A stretch of 27,638 nucleotides of DNA from Suillus spraguei (GCA_016800925.1 JABCPU010000757.1:1-27638); one strand, 5' to 3'; positions 1 through 11,494 are shown, counted from the stretch's first letter. Notes: generated by a model not told the origin, from the sequence alone. Numbers and translations are program-made.

Positions 1-1009
1 ACTTGAATTTTCTGAATCACCCGAAAGTTGTGTGAGTGGTGATGATGGCGGCGTATTATCAACATCTTGTAGAAAATCTGTAGGTAAAGTTCCAAATAGC
101 GCTTGCTGCGTGGGCGTAAGGTAGCCTGGTATTGCATCAGATCCGTGCTCGCGACTGGTGACGGTAGTAACGCACAATCGAAGATAGTATATAGTGATTG
201 TTCTAGGCACATGATAGGGTTGTAGTGATCTGGATCCTTAGGAGCCAGTATGTAATAACTGCACGCGAGGTAGATCAGCAAGAAGCGGTGCAAGTCACCA
301 TACGACACGCACGTCTCACAGGCGTTAGTATTAGGATACTCGAGTTCAGTGGCAGGATAAGATTCAGCTTCAAATGACGTGTCACTGGAATCGTCCAAAT
401 TCTTGAAATCTGCAATGAGTATAAATTCGAATGAGATTTGCACGTAATATATGAATTCTCACAAGTTTTGTACGATCGAGATAATATCGTTACTACAGAC
501 GCGGCACTGACAAAGTTCTCACCTGGCGAACCATCCTCAGTGATCCACAACTGTCGATGATGAGGGAGATCAGCTGGAGGAAAGGTCGACGTTGATCGAG
601 AACGGCTGCTTCGATATATAGACTCAATATCGAGAGTTTCGGAACGTTGTCGACTTTGAGTACGTGACGAAGACGCGCTCATAGTCGCGCGTTTCTTTAA
701 CTTCGGGGGGCGTGATGCTGGCTCGGGTGCGACTGACAATATTCTAGGTCGCTTTGAAGGACCTGCTATCTGCGCGAAGTGAGCTGTATCATCAACCTCT
801 GGTGAAGTCTCGGCAGAGACTGGGGTAGGTGGTGATAGGTGTGCCTGTGAACCTGCAGTCTCCTGTTCACGTATCATTTGGGACTTCCAAGCGCGACGCG
901 TAGTGACGCATATATCTTGGACCATTTGCTGTAATCCTTTTGAAGAGTTTTCAAGGGGAAAGTAATGAAAGTCTGAATGCGGAGAGGAAGGAAGGGCAGA
1001 TGAGAGCAT
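1..1009 (-). CDS. Unidentified Ser/Arg-rich protein, C-terminus beyond window edge
   Basis: I do not recognise the family. The minus-strand frame from an ATG at 1009 reads to a donor at 522 (GTGAGA), resumes at 409, reads to 211, and resumes at 154 after a 56-bp intron (210-155, donor GTGCCT, acceptor CCAG). It then stays open to base 1. All three exons join in frame, and the last reads like ordinary Pro/Gln/Asp-rich protein. Visible traits are a low-complexity Pro/Ser segment, a basic stretch (PPKLKKRA) that could be a nuclear localisation signal, a Ser/Arg cluster (RSSRSRSTSTF) and a CxxC pair (NACETCVSYGD). An alternative donor near 463 would also keep frame. The 5' end is uncertain because a good 69-bp intron (1041-973, GTAGGT...CTAAT...TTCAG) could join an upstream exon. 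No function is proposed. Confidence 0.5.
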
Positions 1010-1041
1010 TAGAGCAAGTCGATGAAATCCTTAAAACCTAC

Positions 1042-1206
1042 AAATGGAACTAATCTTGTCAGTGGCAGTGCCACAACACCGCTTTCGGTAATTACCAAAC
1101 TCTTTCTCCGGACAGAGCAAAGCTTTGTAAACTTTGCCCAGTGGGACGACTTTGTTACTTGTACCATGTCTGTCAGCTATGGTCCCATTCTTATGGCGAA
1201 TTGGCA
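1042..1206 (-). CDS. Candidate upstream exon of the left-edge gene
   Basis: A minus-strand reading between an acceptor at 1208-1207 (TTTGTGCAG) and a donor at 1041 (GTAGGT) is open. It joins in phase to the frame of the left-edge gene through a 69-bp intron with a clear branch-like CTAAT and a pyrimidine-rich 3' end. It encodes a basic, Cys-containing segment (for example KALLCPEKEFGNYRKRCC). If it is real, the ATG at 1009 lies inside the intron and the true start is further upstream, toward or across the decayed Rab copy. I could not find that start. The opposite strand of the same bases also reads as an open Cys-rich frame, so the strand assignment is tentative. Confidence 0.3.
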
Positions 1207-1414
1207 CTGCACAAACTCAACGAGATACAATCAAGATTCGCTGAACGTAACACTAGGCCATTGTTCATTGTTTTTCTTCAAGTTGCACCTCCTTTGCTTC
1301 CTAGTACGTCCAATATTCTAGCTGTCACAGCGCTCCAATATTTATTCTTTGTATCCACAGATATAATATACAAAGGCTTCGTCCCAAGAACTACCGGTCG
1401 CAGCTTGAACTTAC

Positions 1415-1990
1415 TTTTTTGAGCGCTGAAGAATTTGCACCGTTTGCACCCCCGTTCGACTCTCCGTGAATGCGATGTCCAGTTGAAGGCTGTAAAAGCT
1501 TTACTTGCTCTTCCGTCACAATTGGTCTGCTTGGCATGTTCACCTCAAGGATCACATTGATATAAAATCTTGATGCAGCTACTCGATACGCTACGGATGT
1601 CTATGGACAGTCCAAAGGTCAGGACATCTGATTTATGACATCATATACCATCACAATACCACCACTGGTCCTGCGGTGGGTGTATTGGTGATTGCCGGAA
1701 ACACGTTGCTGCCCCGCCGTGTTTCACTTGTACGTCGGACTATCATCGTAGTTCCCACGCATCGCCTCGATAAAGTCGAACTTTACTGAAAGTCGCGATC
1801 CGGACATACTTTCCATCGGCCTGTGTCTTGTGCCTTGAAGTCAATGCTAATTGTTCAGATGAACGAAGGGGACTAAACGTCATCGCTGACTCGCAGCGCA
1901 AGGCTTGATTTTCCGACGCCTGTCTGTTGCAACTACTGTGAAGCCTCGAGCAATACTGCGATGCAGACAGTATATCAAAACATGATGTAT
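1415..1990 (-). pseudogene. Decayed Sec4/Rab8-like small GTPase copy
   Basis: Minus-strand frames match the intact Rab gene at 4,002-4,913 piece by piece. The P-loop remnant GVGKSS and the LALRVSDD helix lie near 1,919-1,880. The switch I segment follows as SPSFI-stop-TISIDFK, then DGKYVRIATF, then the G3 motif as stop-NTAGQQR near 1,726, then IVMVYDV. A weaker match to the VTE-x-Q-x3-L segment and to the ES(A) end lies near 1,530-1,460. Introns sit where the intact gene has them: before GVGK (acceptor at 1921-1920), before the G3 motif (1786-1727, 60 bp against 66 bp) and after the ETSAK exon (GTAAGT at 1414). Exon 3 is 133 bp here and 131 bp in the intact gene. At least three in-frame stops and several indels make it non-functional. 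Retained introns show DNA-level duplication, not retroposition. The first two exons are barely recognisable and the last is not found. Confidence 0.82.
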
Positions 1991-3126
1991 GATTATTTGA
2001 TTGCAGCCTACGTTTATTGATTTCTTCAAGACCAGTCGATACCATGCTTTGAGCCAGAAGCAGGCCTTTTACTTCACCTGGTAGGGTGCTGCGCTTGTAA
2101 AATTAACTTTGTCGTTTGATATGTCACACATGAGGACAACTGCAGCTCCACTGTTGTACTTCTAGTATAACTATTTTCAGCTTAGTCACGCCTGTCACAT
2201 GTGATACATTGAGTGAAATTGCCTCGCGCGCACCTTTATATAGTCTTCCAAAATTGCACCAGCATGATGTAAATACTACAAGCATGCGTGAAGTCGAAGA
2301 TAGTGATTCGTAAACATTCTGCTTACATTGGTGTGAGTAGAATACATTGAATCGGAGATGTAAACTCAACTATGTTTCTTCCCTGTGACGTTGCTGTAAC
2401 GTGATGGAACAAAATATGGGGGACATCATTAATGGAGCATTGCTTTGACCGGAAAATGAAAAAGAAGGTCCTGGACTCGGAGGGTCTTTGCGATCTACAG
2501 TGGAGAGTCGACACGTATCATGACCTGCAGTGGTTCAATGTTTAGGCCTCAGGGCTAAATTGGGTTTGACTGGCGTGGTGTCGGTTGGGGTCCGCTATAT
2601 GTATCCAATCCAGTCAGTGGACATGGCCCGCGCAGTGACTAGCGGAGTGATATACGCATAGCACATGAAGTACAAGCAAAACTGACCGAAATACATGATG
2701 GACATGAAGCCTCGCCTGAAAATCTATTTCAGGCACTAAAGAGTATGAGAATTTGAGATTCTCAACAATATGGTACTGCATAGTGTGCGTTTCGCAGATA
2801 GCAGTATACCTGAAGAACCCTCCCTTCGCATTCCCCATGCATAGTAAGACTCTGAATTCCTCTTAGTATTCATGAGACCCCTGAGTCCAGCTCCAGGGTT
2901 CGTCGTGTCACCTATCATAGACCGGATAAAAGAATTACACATTACCAATGTTCTTCTGCAAAGAGTAAGATAAGTCTGAGGTTTGCTGACAATGCAAATT
3001 ATAGAAAGAGTATTGCAGGTGGACAGGTTCCGCACAGAACGCTATCCGGGACTTAAAAGCGGGCTGTCTTCCTACCGTCCCCTTCAGATTTGTTTTGAGG
3101 TCGTCACATATCACATCTCACGAATA
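1991..3126. other. Intergenic, no gene recognised
   Basis: Short open frames of 60-100 codons occur on both strands, but none shows a domain, a plausible exon chain or coding-like composition. The last part, about 2,950-3,126, would be the promoter and 5' leader of the small secreted protein gene. No tRNA or repeat was found by eye. Confidence 0.5.
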
Positions 3127-3312
3127 ATGCATTTCTTCTTCATCCTCGCCGGCGTTGTTGTTGTTTTCAAGTTGACAGCGTCTCCTGTCAATGCGGACAG
3201 TGAATGTCCCTTCCTCTGCAACAACAATGATGATTGCTGCGCTGGCGATGTATGCCAGGGAGTTGTAATCGATCTCACTGTGAGTTTGAATAGTTGTCAT
3301 CTAAACCCGTAG
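3127..3312 (+). CDS. Small secreted six-cysteine protein
   Basis: This is a 61-residue frame beginning at ATG 3127. The first 23 residues form a classic signal peptide: a hydrophobic core of Phe/Ile/Val followed by a small-residue cleavage site after SPVNA. The predicted mature peptide of about 38 residues has six cysteines spaced C-x3-C-x5-C-C-x4-C-x13-C, which resembles an inhibitor-cystine-knot spacing. The longer frame from 2983 is unlikely because it would place the signal peptide internally. A GTGAGT at the C-terminal side could start a very short intron ending at CCGTAG, giving a different tail (LTGLIGYGHIFV) with only five cysteines; the unspliced form keeps the even cysteine count. 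Small secreted cysteine-rich proteins are common in basidiomycetes and mostly have no known role; none is assigned here. Confidence 0.55.
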   Translation: MHFFFILAGVVVVFKLTASPVNADSECPFLCNNNDDCCAGDVCQGVVIDLTVSLNSCHLNP

Positions 3313-4001
3313 CTTACCGGCCTGATAGGGTACGGTCATATTTTTGTGTGACTCGCCATGACAGTAAGTCGTGTTTCCGCTTTCGCCTCGGTGAAGTGTG
3401 GTTGATGCCACACGTAAAGAGCTGCTAGTAGTCAAGTGGTTCGTTGCTGAGTACTAGTGCTCGTTCGTCACGGTGAACAAACCTCACCTTGCTCGAGCAT
3501 TGGAGACCTTAAATTAGAGGAACGTCTCGAACACTAGTGACTGCATAAAATATGGCTGAAGTACTTAAGACGCGTGGTTTTTCATCTCGTTGTAAGCTTG
3601 CAGAATATAATTTATGAAGGCCTCACATAATGGGATGGACGGACAGATTGCTTCCGCGGATCAATTGTTTGAATCCGTCCTTATGTTAGCTGATGTAGCC
3701 ACCACCAGATCAAGTTCACAGACAATAACGTGCACACACTGAATATGTGATGAATAGGACGACTAAATTCAGGCAGTCATAAGTATCATACTCATCTTAA
3801 ATTAAAACCTCGGCGCCTGAGCACTACGCAACAAGTAAAAGCAATATTTGCTTCAAATACTAGTGAAGATATTCAGTCAACAGCACCGTTGTCATGTGGT
3901 AGAACAGTATTACATGGAAGGGGAATACGGAGGTAACATGAAGTAGTTTGCAAAAGATGAACGAGGGAGGCTCGGACTATACTAGCGTCCAACATAGGTG
4001 C
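3313..4001. other. Intergenic, 3' side of the Rab gene
   Basis: No convincing reading frame, repeat or RNA gene is visible. The right end, next to 4,002, should hold the 3' untranslated region of the minus-strand Rab gene. The small secreted protein gene on the left converges on it. Confidence 0.5.
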
Positions 4002-4913
<912 letters not shown>

Positions 4914-5572
4914 TCTAGTAGAATATCTTTTCGAGATGCACTGGTTGTGTGGACAAGGTTAAGAAACAAACTATATGAAATCTTGGGTAGATGGCTACTA
5001 GTGACAAGGATTCTTGACAATAGTATTTGCCAGCAGTGCGTCACGCCTGAAGCTTGAAGTTTGGAGCAGTGCATTCAGTGCCACATATTACGGGAATAGC
5101 CGCAGCATCTTTAATTACGTAATATATATGTAGATACTTGCAAAATTTTGAACGTCACACCCCTTTTGTGTTTGCCTACACAGCGAACGACTACATACAT
5201 AAACTCAAAGTTCTAATACGCTTTGAGAGTCACAACCCATGAAGTGATCCGGCCTGGACGCACCATTCAGACTTCTCAATCTATTACTCCCTAGTTGCAG
5301 CGCCTCTTCCGCGTACGTAAAGGCAAGTTCTTGTCACAATCTAGGATCATTTGAGGGTCCAAGTTTATCGCTCACATACATATACAGCTTCAGGTCACCT
5401 ATAGGTGTTAATTTTGGGTGGAATGTTTGCGCCTCGACCTGTTTGGAAATTAAGGCAAAGCGATAATATAAGAACAGCCTCGTTGTGGATATCACTGTGC
5501 AACGCATTCCTTTGTACCTCTTAACACAGCTCAAGTATAAGATCATCACAACCTCCTCTTGTTCAACAGACC
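4914..5572. other. Divergent intergenic region between Rab gene and helicase copy A
   Basis: This 659-bp interval separates the starts of the minus-strand Rab gene and the plus-strand helicase copy A, so it should hold both promoters. A pyrimidine-rich stretch ending in CAACAG at about 5,570 lies just before the copy A ATG. The corresponding spot in copy B ends in CGACAG, so an upstream non-coding exon may be spliced here. I saw no coding exon I could support. Confidence 0.45.
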
Positions 5573-6901
5573 ATGTTGGATTTACTTTCAAAAGATTTCA
5601 TAGTCAACGAGGCAGGCCTGAGAGCCGCCTTGTATCATCTGGACACAATCTCGCGTTCAGGAGCAACCGGATTGCAAGCCACGGTCGAACATCTGTTATC
5701 ATCACCCTATATTTTTGCATATATTATTTCTGGTATCTCACAGACTTTCTACGAGCGCCATCATTTCTAACTCTGTAACAGTGTGGGATCGCTGTGAGGG
5801 AATGATCTCACAAATCATGACAGACTTTCCAACGAACTCTCAAGAATATTCAGCATCCATTGCGAGCAAAATGTTAGACAGTTTGTCTATGTACTTTTTA
5901 ACCTTGCCAGTCGAATCTCTGGCGGTGGAAGTCTCAAGGGAGATCAGCCACCACAGAGGATTCATCGAGGGCGCTTTACCCGTACTTCGCGCGCTGGGCA
6001 CTATGAACTTTGCAAGTGCAACGTCATTTGAAGATGAAACCGGTCTATTTGACGTCGAATCTGATGATGGATTCATCAAAAAGAAAGTGCCTCAGAAAAT
6101 CCGCAAGCGTAATCGCCAGAAAGCTCAGACGACTATCGACACATCGCTCTTCGTCAGGCTTGGTGTAGTTGTGCCTCCTACGAGTGAGGCTGCCGCATCA
6201 CTGTCCTCTCACGTCCTTGCGGAGCTGAGAAACATTCTGCTGGTGCGTATATTCGCTGCTTTTTGACGCTATTTCTGACAGCTCTCTATAAGTTCTACCT
6301 CTCGCTTCTGCGGAGGACGGAATTGGCAGGCGTCATCAAAGCCTTACTCTTCCCGAACGAGGGAGAGTCTGCCAAAGATGTTGTGCCTGAAGTTTCGTCA
6401 ATCGAAGATGTCGAGAGCCCAACAAACCGACCCAACGCGTACCCAATGGTACAGCCCATGAAAGCTGCGCTTTACTTTGACAACGCAGATGGGTTCGGAG
6501 AGTGGCGAATCCTTATATCTACCGAAGCCTATAAAAACTTGCGTGAATTCCGTAGAGCAGATGAGAAGATATTCAGGATCATCGTCAGGAAGATCAAGTA
6601 TGTCCTCTGATGAATTTCGCTCCAATGATCTTATCTTTGCCACAGACAGCTATCGAATGGTCATTTCTCAGACGATAACCACAAGCGACTTAATGGGCCG
6701 GATGCAGGCATACCTATTCACGAGGCCAAGATGACAAGGGACTTACGCTTAGTGGTAGGTGTAATCTTGCATACGTCACTTGGTAGGGGGCAGCTGACCT
6801 TTTCTCACAGTACCAGATCGACTGTGTTCCCGACCAGGATGGAAAGGTAGGCCGCTTTTTCATTGATGACGAGCACGACATTGAAACTGGAGTCTTATTA
6901 G

Positions 6902-6914
6902 TCCGAAAGACAAG
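6902..6914 (+). other. 13-nt microexon of copy A
   Basis: Between an acceptor TTATTAG and a donor GTGAGC lies a 13-nt exon encoding SERQ plus one base. With it, the chain reads DGK-SERQV-IKVYGIYTHAQL in one frame. Reading through the upstream 55-bp intron is also open in copy A, but it leaves the next exon out of phase. Copy B keeps the same small exon (SERQ), but its upstream donor junction has lost one base near 16,821. Confidence 0.6.
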
Positions 6915-7454
6915 GTGAGCTATCAAAAGCAATTACATGTGTCCGCCATTAGCACTCACATGAACTCTAGTAATCAAGGTATATGGCATTTATACGCATG
7001 CCCAGCTTGGCAGAATATGGGATGCCTTGGGTAGTCATCTCGCATGCAAGGGCAGAGAATATCGTAGAAGGTGAGGTCATTTTTAGTTCTTAGTGCAATT
7101 CAGTGAATTGTTGCTTGTGCAGGTGCATCTTTCGGAACAGACCAGTCTTATCTAACAGCGTGATTCTGCCGGCATCATTCCCACCGGCTGAACCCGAGCT
7201 AGAATGTTCAGGAAGTTCGCTTGATCTTAGTGATGAGGACAAGGACCGCGTTGAGTATTTTCAATTGTCATTAGTGCAATCATTGATCTATGACATAGCT
7301 TCACTCTTTGCTTGTGTATGAATTTTCGCCATCCTTATATTTGCTTCTATTTAACAATTTTCTAGTTTGGAGAAATACGTCACATTCTCGCAAGTAAGCT
7401 TATAAATACAGTTCATAGGCACGCGAATATTGACTCGATAACCTCTTGTTCTAG

Positions 7455-7466
7455 GCATTCTGCATA
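7455..7466 (+). other. 12-nt microexon of copy A
   Basis: A 12-nt exon sits between TGTTCTAG and GTGAGTGA and adds SILH in frame between the FGEIRHILA exon and the LIANQDVQHVFILT exon. In copy B the same exon is 13 nt (17,415-17,427) because of an extra T in a T run, which breaks its frame. Confidence 0.65.
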
Positions 7467-7621
7467 GTGAGTGATCATGTGGTTGGCTCACCACCTTTTC
7501 TCATCTTTGCAAAAGGTCTCATTGCAAACCAAGACGTACAGCACGTCTTCATACTCACGTAAGTTCTGCCCCAATGCGGCAGATTTGCTGCTCAATGTCA
7601 GTTCAGACCTCAAGAACAGAA

Positions 7622-9889
7622 GATCGTCGAGTGTACCACGTCGTGTTATGTTTTGGGTCGTAGCGGCACGGGGCAAGTGTCCCACTCTTGATACGAGTAG
7701 CGTATTTATCCACCCAACCAGAAAAACCACGACGATGCTGTTCAAGATTCTTGGCATTCAGAGGGCTTGGGAGATGAGCGCCGTTGACATGCCGAAGCCG
7801 CGCCAAATCTTCGTAACCAAATCCAGAGTGCTCGCCACGAAAGTGGAAGAGTATTTTACGAAGCTTCTCGAATCTCTGGCATTAGCAGGCTATACCCTGC
7901 AGGAACTTGCGAAAATGAAGACGCAAAGTGTTCAGGAGGGCCTTGTTGATCTTGATGACCTGCCTGAATCATTGATGAACATACCCACGAAATACAGTGA
8001 ACTTGAAGACAAGCACTTTCCTCTTTTTGTGACTTTTGATCGAGTGCGTCCAAATCCGTCGTCTGGACAGTCCTTGAGTTAATCGTTCATGTAGCTGGCG
8101 AAGATGATCGCGGCAGATATCTTGCGCAAGGACGCCCCCGAAACGAGAGACAGCGCAGGACTCTTCCTTAATGTTGACTCTGCTGAGGCGCATGACTGTT
8201 TTGTCACCTATGATGTATTCGCAAATCAATACTGGCCTCATTTTCCGCAGAATCTTACTAAGAATCTAGTAATATCCTTTCCTCTTGTTATGATAATGAA
8301 ATACTGATGCTATCCCACCAGACTCGTGGTTGGTTTTCAGCGAATTTATGGGTGAGTACTAATTTATTTTATATTGACGCCCACAGTTCATGAATATACC
8401 TACAGGCATCGTCAAAGGCTCCGAGCACGCGCTGACCTGTCCAGAAGGAGTCCTCGATCGCGCCAACTACCTCTGTCTTCCTCATCGTTCTAATCCAAAT
8501 TTGCGAATCAAAGGGGAATTTTGTATGACATCTTCGAGATTTATACTAAAATCAAGAGGCAACGACGTCATCATGATGTTGCAGACCGGTATGTCATACT
8601 CCTCCTCACCCACGTAATGTCACGATATATGACCAAACAGCACGCATGCGATACTCAAGGTCTTGCGGAGTCAGAGCTTCCCTGGCCAACAGATTGATTA
8701 TCTGTATGTGTTATCCTTACCAATACATCCTGCCCTTGACAACCTGCGCTAGGTATGTCGATGAAGCACAGGACAACCTTCTGATTGACGCACTCTGTAA
8801 GTAGCTATTCCATCCTTCATTGTCAGAAATCCCTATAGAACTTTCTATTGTAGTTTTGAGGCAATTGTGCAAGAATCCAAACGGGTTGTTTTGGGCTGGG
8901 GACACTGCACAAACAATTTCTGCAGGTAGTTCCTTCAGGTTCGATGATCTGAAAGCATTTCTCTACCGTGTGGAGGTCAGCAGACAATAACTTAGCTCAG
9001 GCTTGAATTGATATATTGCAGCAGCAGCAAAACACCTCAGTCAATTCCGCTGGAGCGCATCTTCATCAGCCCATGATGTTTCAATTAGCGATCAACTACA
9101 GATCGCACGGTGGAATTGTCAACTGCGCGCACTCTGTGATCGAACTCATCACAAAATTTTGGCCTAACACAATCGATAACCTTCGACCAGAAAAGGGAGT
9201 AGTTGATGGGCTGAAGCCTGTATTTTTCACTGGTTGGGATAAAGACACCGTTCGTTATGAACAGTTCTTGTTCGGGGCGAGGTGAGTAGGTCTGGACAAC
9301 ATCCTTCCTTCCCTGCTGAGGATTCTTCCAGTGGCAGTCACATTGAATTCGGAGCCCAACAGTGTAAGGTGATTGGCTAGATGTCTCATTCATACACTGA
9401 CAATGTATCTAGGTATCCTCGTACGCGATGATGCAGCACGTCAGAAGTTGCGAGAACAAGTAGGCGAAATTGGACTGATTATGTGAGTCGCATTAAGACT
9501 ACATTCGATGTGTGTTTTCATGTTCACATACGTATGCAGGACGCTCTACGAGAGCAAAGGCTTGGAATTCAATGATGTGAGAAAGTTCACTTGGCTATCT
9601 GATGGATGTCTGACTTCGGTCAGGTGCTGTTGTACAATTTTTTCGAGGATTCTGTTGTAGATCTGTCACGATGGCGCATAGTTCTCAATGGGGTAGAGGG
9701 TCAAGGACATGCACCGAACTTCGATCGTGACGAGGCGCGATACGCTGGGGTTTGTAGTGAGGTAGGCACAGCGATCCTGAGAGTATACTCCGGCTTAATC
9801 TTATTAGCTCAAGCTTTTATGTGGGAATCACTCGAGCAAGGAAGAACATGTGGATCGTTGACAAGTCTGATAAATCAGACCCGATGCGT
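7622..9889 (+). other. SF1 (UvrD-type) helicase core of copy A
   Basis: Motifs appear in the expected order. Motif I/Walker A GRSGTGKTTTM is split by an intron (7673-7721). A motif Ia-like FVTKSRVLATKVEEY lies near 7,807. Motif II is YVDEAQDN (about 8,753-8,776). Motif III is FWAGDTAQTISAG near 8,890. A motif IV-like LAINYRSHGGIVNCAHSV lies near 9,085. Motif V is YESKGLEFNDVLLYNFF across the 9,576/9,624 splice. Motif VI is VGITRARKN near 9,821. This is the ATP-binding and nucleic-acid translocation machinery of superfamily 1A helicases. All catalytic residues I can see are kept. The damage is from indels, one of which (-2) lies at the start of motif VI. Confidence 0.85.
7673..7721 (+). other. 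GC-AG intron inside the Walker A motif, copy A
   Basis: The exon ends ...GGC ACG GG and is followed by GCAAGT rather than GTAAGT. The acceptor is CAACCAG, after which A AAA ACC ACG completes Gly-Lys-Thr-Thr. Copy B has the same intron (17,633-17,684) with a canonical GTAAGT donor. GC-AG introns with an otherwise strong donor such as GCAAGT are spliced by the normal machinery in fungi, so this may be functional. It changes the donor within the codon of the last P-loop glycine. Confidence 0.8.
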
Positions 9890-9944
9890 GTACGTTTAGA
9901 GCAGTATGTTGGCGTAACTCGATCTGATAATCCTTTCCTCTTAG

Positions 9945-10899
9945 ATATTCTGGACCTCTCGCAGTCAGGTTCAGAATTGTACTCCCGGCACCGATGTTCC
10001 TCATCTAGCTGTCTCCTCGACTCCAGAAGAGTGGGCATCCTTCGGACGTTCATTATTCTCGCACAAGCGCTACTCACAGGCTATCCACTGCTTCGAACGT
10101 GCTAACCTTCATCGTGAGGTGAAGGTCTGTGAAGCATATCAACTGCGAGAAGTCGCACGTTCTGGTGTTGGAGTGGTGTCGCAGAGCAACCAAAAAGAGC
10201 TTTAATGTGGCAGCCGATGCCTTTGCTGATTGTGGTGCGACCGCGACAGGAAACCAGAAGCTCCAATATTATCATAACTCAGCGGATTGCTACGTTCGGG
10301 CAGGAGATGATCTTAAAGCGGCTGAGGCCTATCTTATTGCTCAAGAGTTTGAGCAAGCAGCGAAGAGATATCGCAAAGCTGGACGGTTTGACAAGACGCT
10401 TCATGTCATTGATGACCATGGCAAAAATATACCTGAAGAGACTACGACGGAGTTATGGACTGTGTGCAGACTGTTTTACTGCAGCAGGAGCAACACTCAG
10501 TAAGTCTTAGGCTCTTCACGATGTTTTATTCATAGCAATTGTTGCAGGGCTCCCTTGCGTCTGTTCTCGACATTTGACGAGGAACTTGAATTTCTAGAGG
10601 ACTATGATCTCGACTTCGCTCGTGCCTCACTGCTTGAATCTCACGCAAGGTATTATGAGGCTGCAGAGCTTCACTTGTCAGAAAATAGGCCCTTGGAAGC
10701 TGTCCGGGCATTCATCAAGGACAAGGACAAGGACAATTCTACTATTCGTGCGGCGGACACTATATTGGAATACTTCTGGCGCAAATGCTCCTTCGGAATC
10801 GCTGCAAGACCGCCCTTGCTGATGAGCCCAATGCGGGATTTCATTGCTCTCGCTGATCAGCTAGAGACGAACAAACTAACGCCTGTGACGCGTGATCTA
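9945..10899 (+). other. TPR-like helical region of copy A
   Basis: After the helicase core, two exons (9945-10499, 10548-10899) encode repeated helix pairs with the TPR spacing of small and aromatic residues. An example begins TPEEWASFGRSLF and continues to SQAIHCFERAN. Later units are NQKLQYYHNSADCYVRAG, AAEAYLIAQEFEQAAKRYRKAG and YYEAAELHLSENRPLEAVRAF. TPR repeats usually bind partner proteins. The frame is interrupted near 10,201, where two bases are missing relative to copy B and the direct reading meets a TAA. Copy B has the same region at 19,905-20,859 in a cleaner frame. Confidence 0.7.
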
Positions 10900-11437
10900 G
10901 TACGTATGAGCATTCTCCAGGTGACCAACTGGATTAACTGGCGACCAGACATCGATGTTTCAGAACATCTTGCGCGGAAATCATGAAGAATTGGAAAATC
11001 TCTCACTTGCCTTCCATAAACATAATTATCAGCCAGCGGCTCTCCTTTGCCTGGACCATGTCTTCTCTCGAGCCACAGATATTCGATCTTTTGCGGTCGA
11101 CGAGATGCAACGTTTCCTTCAACAGTTTCACGCCTACGCACGACTGCTCCATCAGATTTCAACCTTCCCTGACCCCGTGGGGCATAGCGGTATTCAAAGA
11201 CTGTTCTCCATCATGCGATTGTCCGGTGACGAGTTTCTCATACCGAATGGAACATTCCTCCACAGTAGTGTGATGGAAATGCGCCAAGGCATCACTTTGG
11301 TGTCGGAACATCCGTCCGGGTATACAGCGTCTCGCAGAAACGTCACGCAGCTGCTACAACAATCCATTCGCACTGTCTTGAAAGATAAAGTATCGGAGAT
11401 CGATGCTATGTGTTGCAAATCTCCCGTATTCTCGCAA

Positions 11438-11494
11438 TGCCTGCAATTCTTGATATCTGGAGTGTGTCGAAGAGATAGCTGTCCCCAAGAGCAT
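11438..11494 (+). other. CCCH zinc finger in copy A
   Basis: The residues CLQFLISGVCRRDSCPQEH give the spacing C-x8-C-x4-C-x3-H, close to CCCH-type zinc fingers, which usually bind RNA. Copy B has the same four ligands in the same spacing at 21,404-21,460 although its surroundings are frameshifted. Conservation of only the ligands and a few core residues between the copies supports a real metal site in the ancestral gene. Confidence 0.7.

Noticed and set aside
1000..1053. Short plus-strand frame MRALEQVDEILKTYKWN
   Set aside because: It ends at a TAA, overlaps the opposite-strand gene start and has no good donor.
1465..1580. Plus-strand C2H2-like reading (CPVEGCKSF ... HVHLKDH)
   Set aside because: It needs a frameshift and an upstream stop, and it is antisense to the Rab pseudogene exon that aligns with the intact Rab gene.
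3313..4001. Possible RNA gene in the Rab 3' flank
   Set aside because: No tRNA A/B boxes, cloverleaf or terminator-like T run could be supported by eye.
5334..5591. Minus-strand 85-codon frame upstream of copy A
   Set aside because: It has no homologous motif, lies in the divergent promoter interval, and overlaps the copy A start in antisense.
6811..6914. Continuous reading through the 55-bp intron of copy A (GRFFIDDEHDIETGVLLVRK)
   Set aside because: It is open and protein-like, but it leaves the next exon out of phase. Splicing to the 13-nt exon restores phase, and copy B has a stop in the corresponding stretch.
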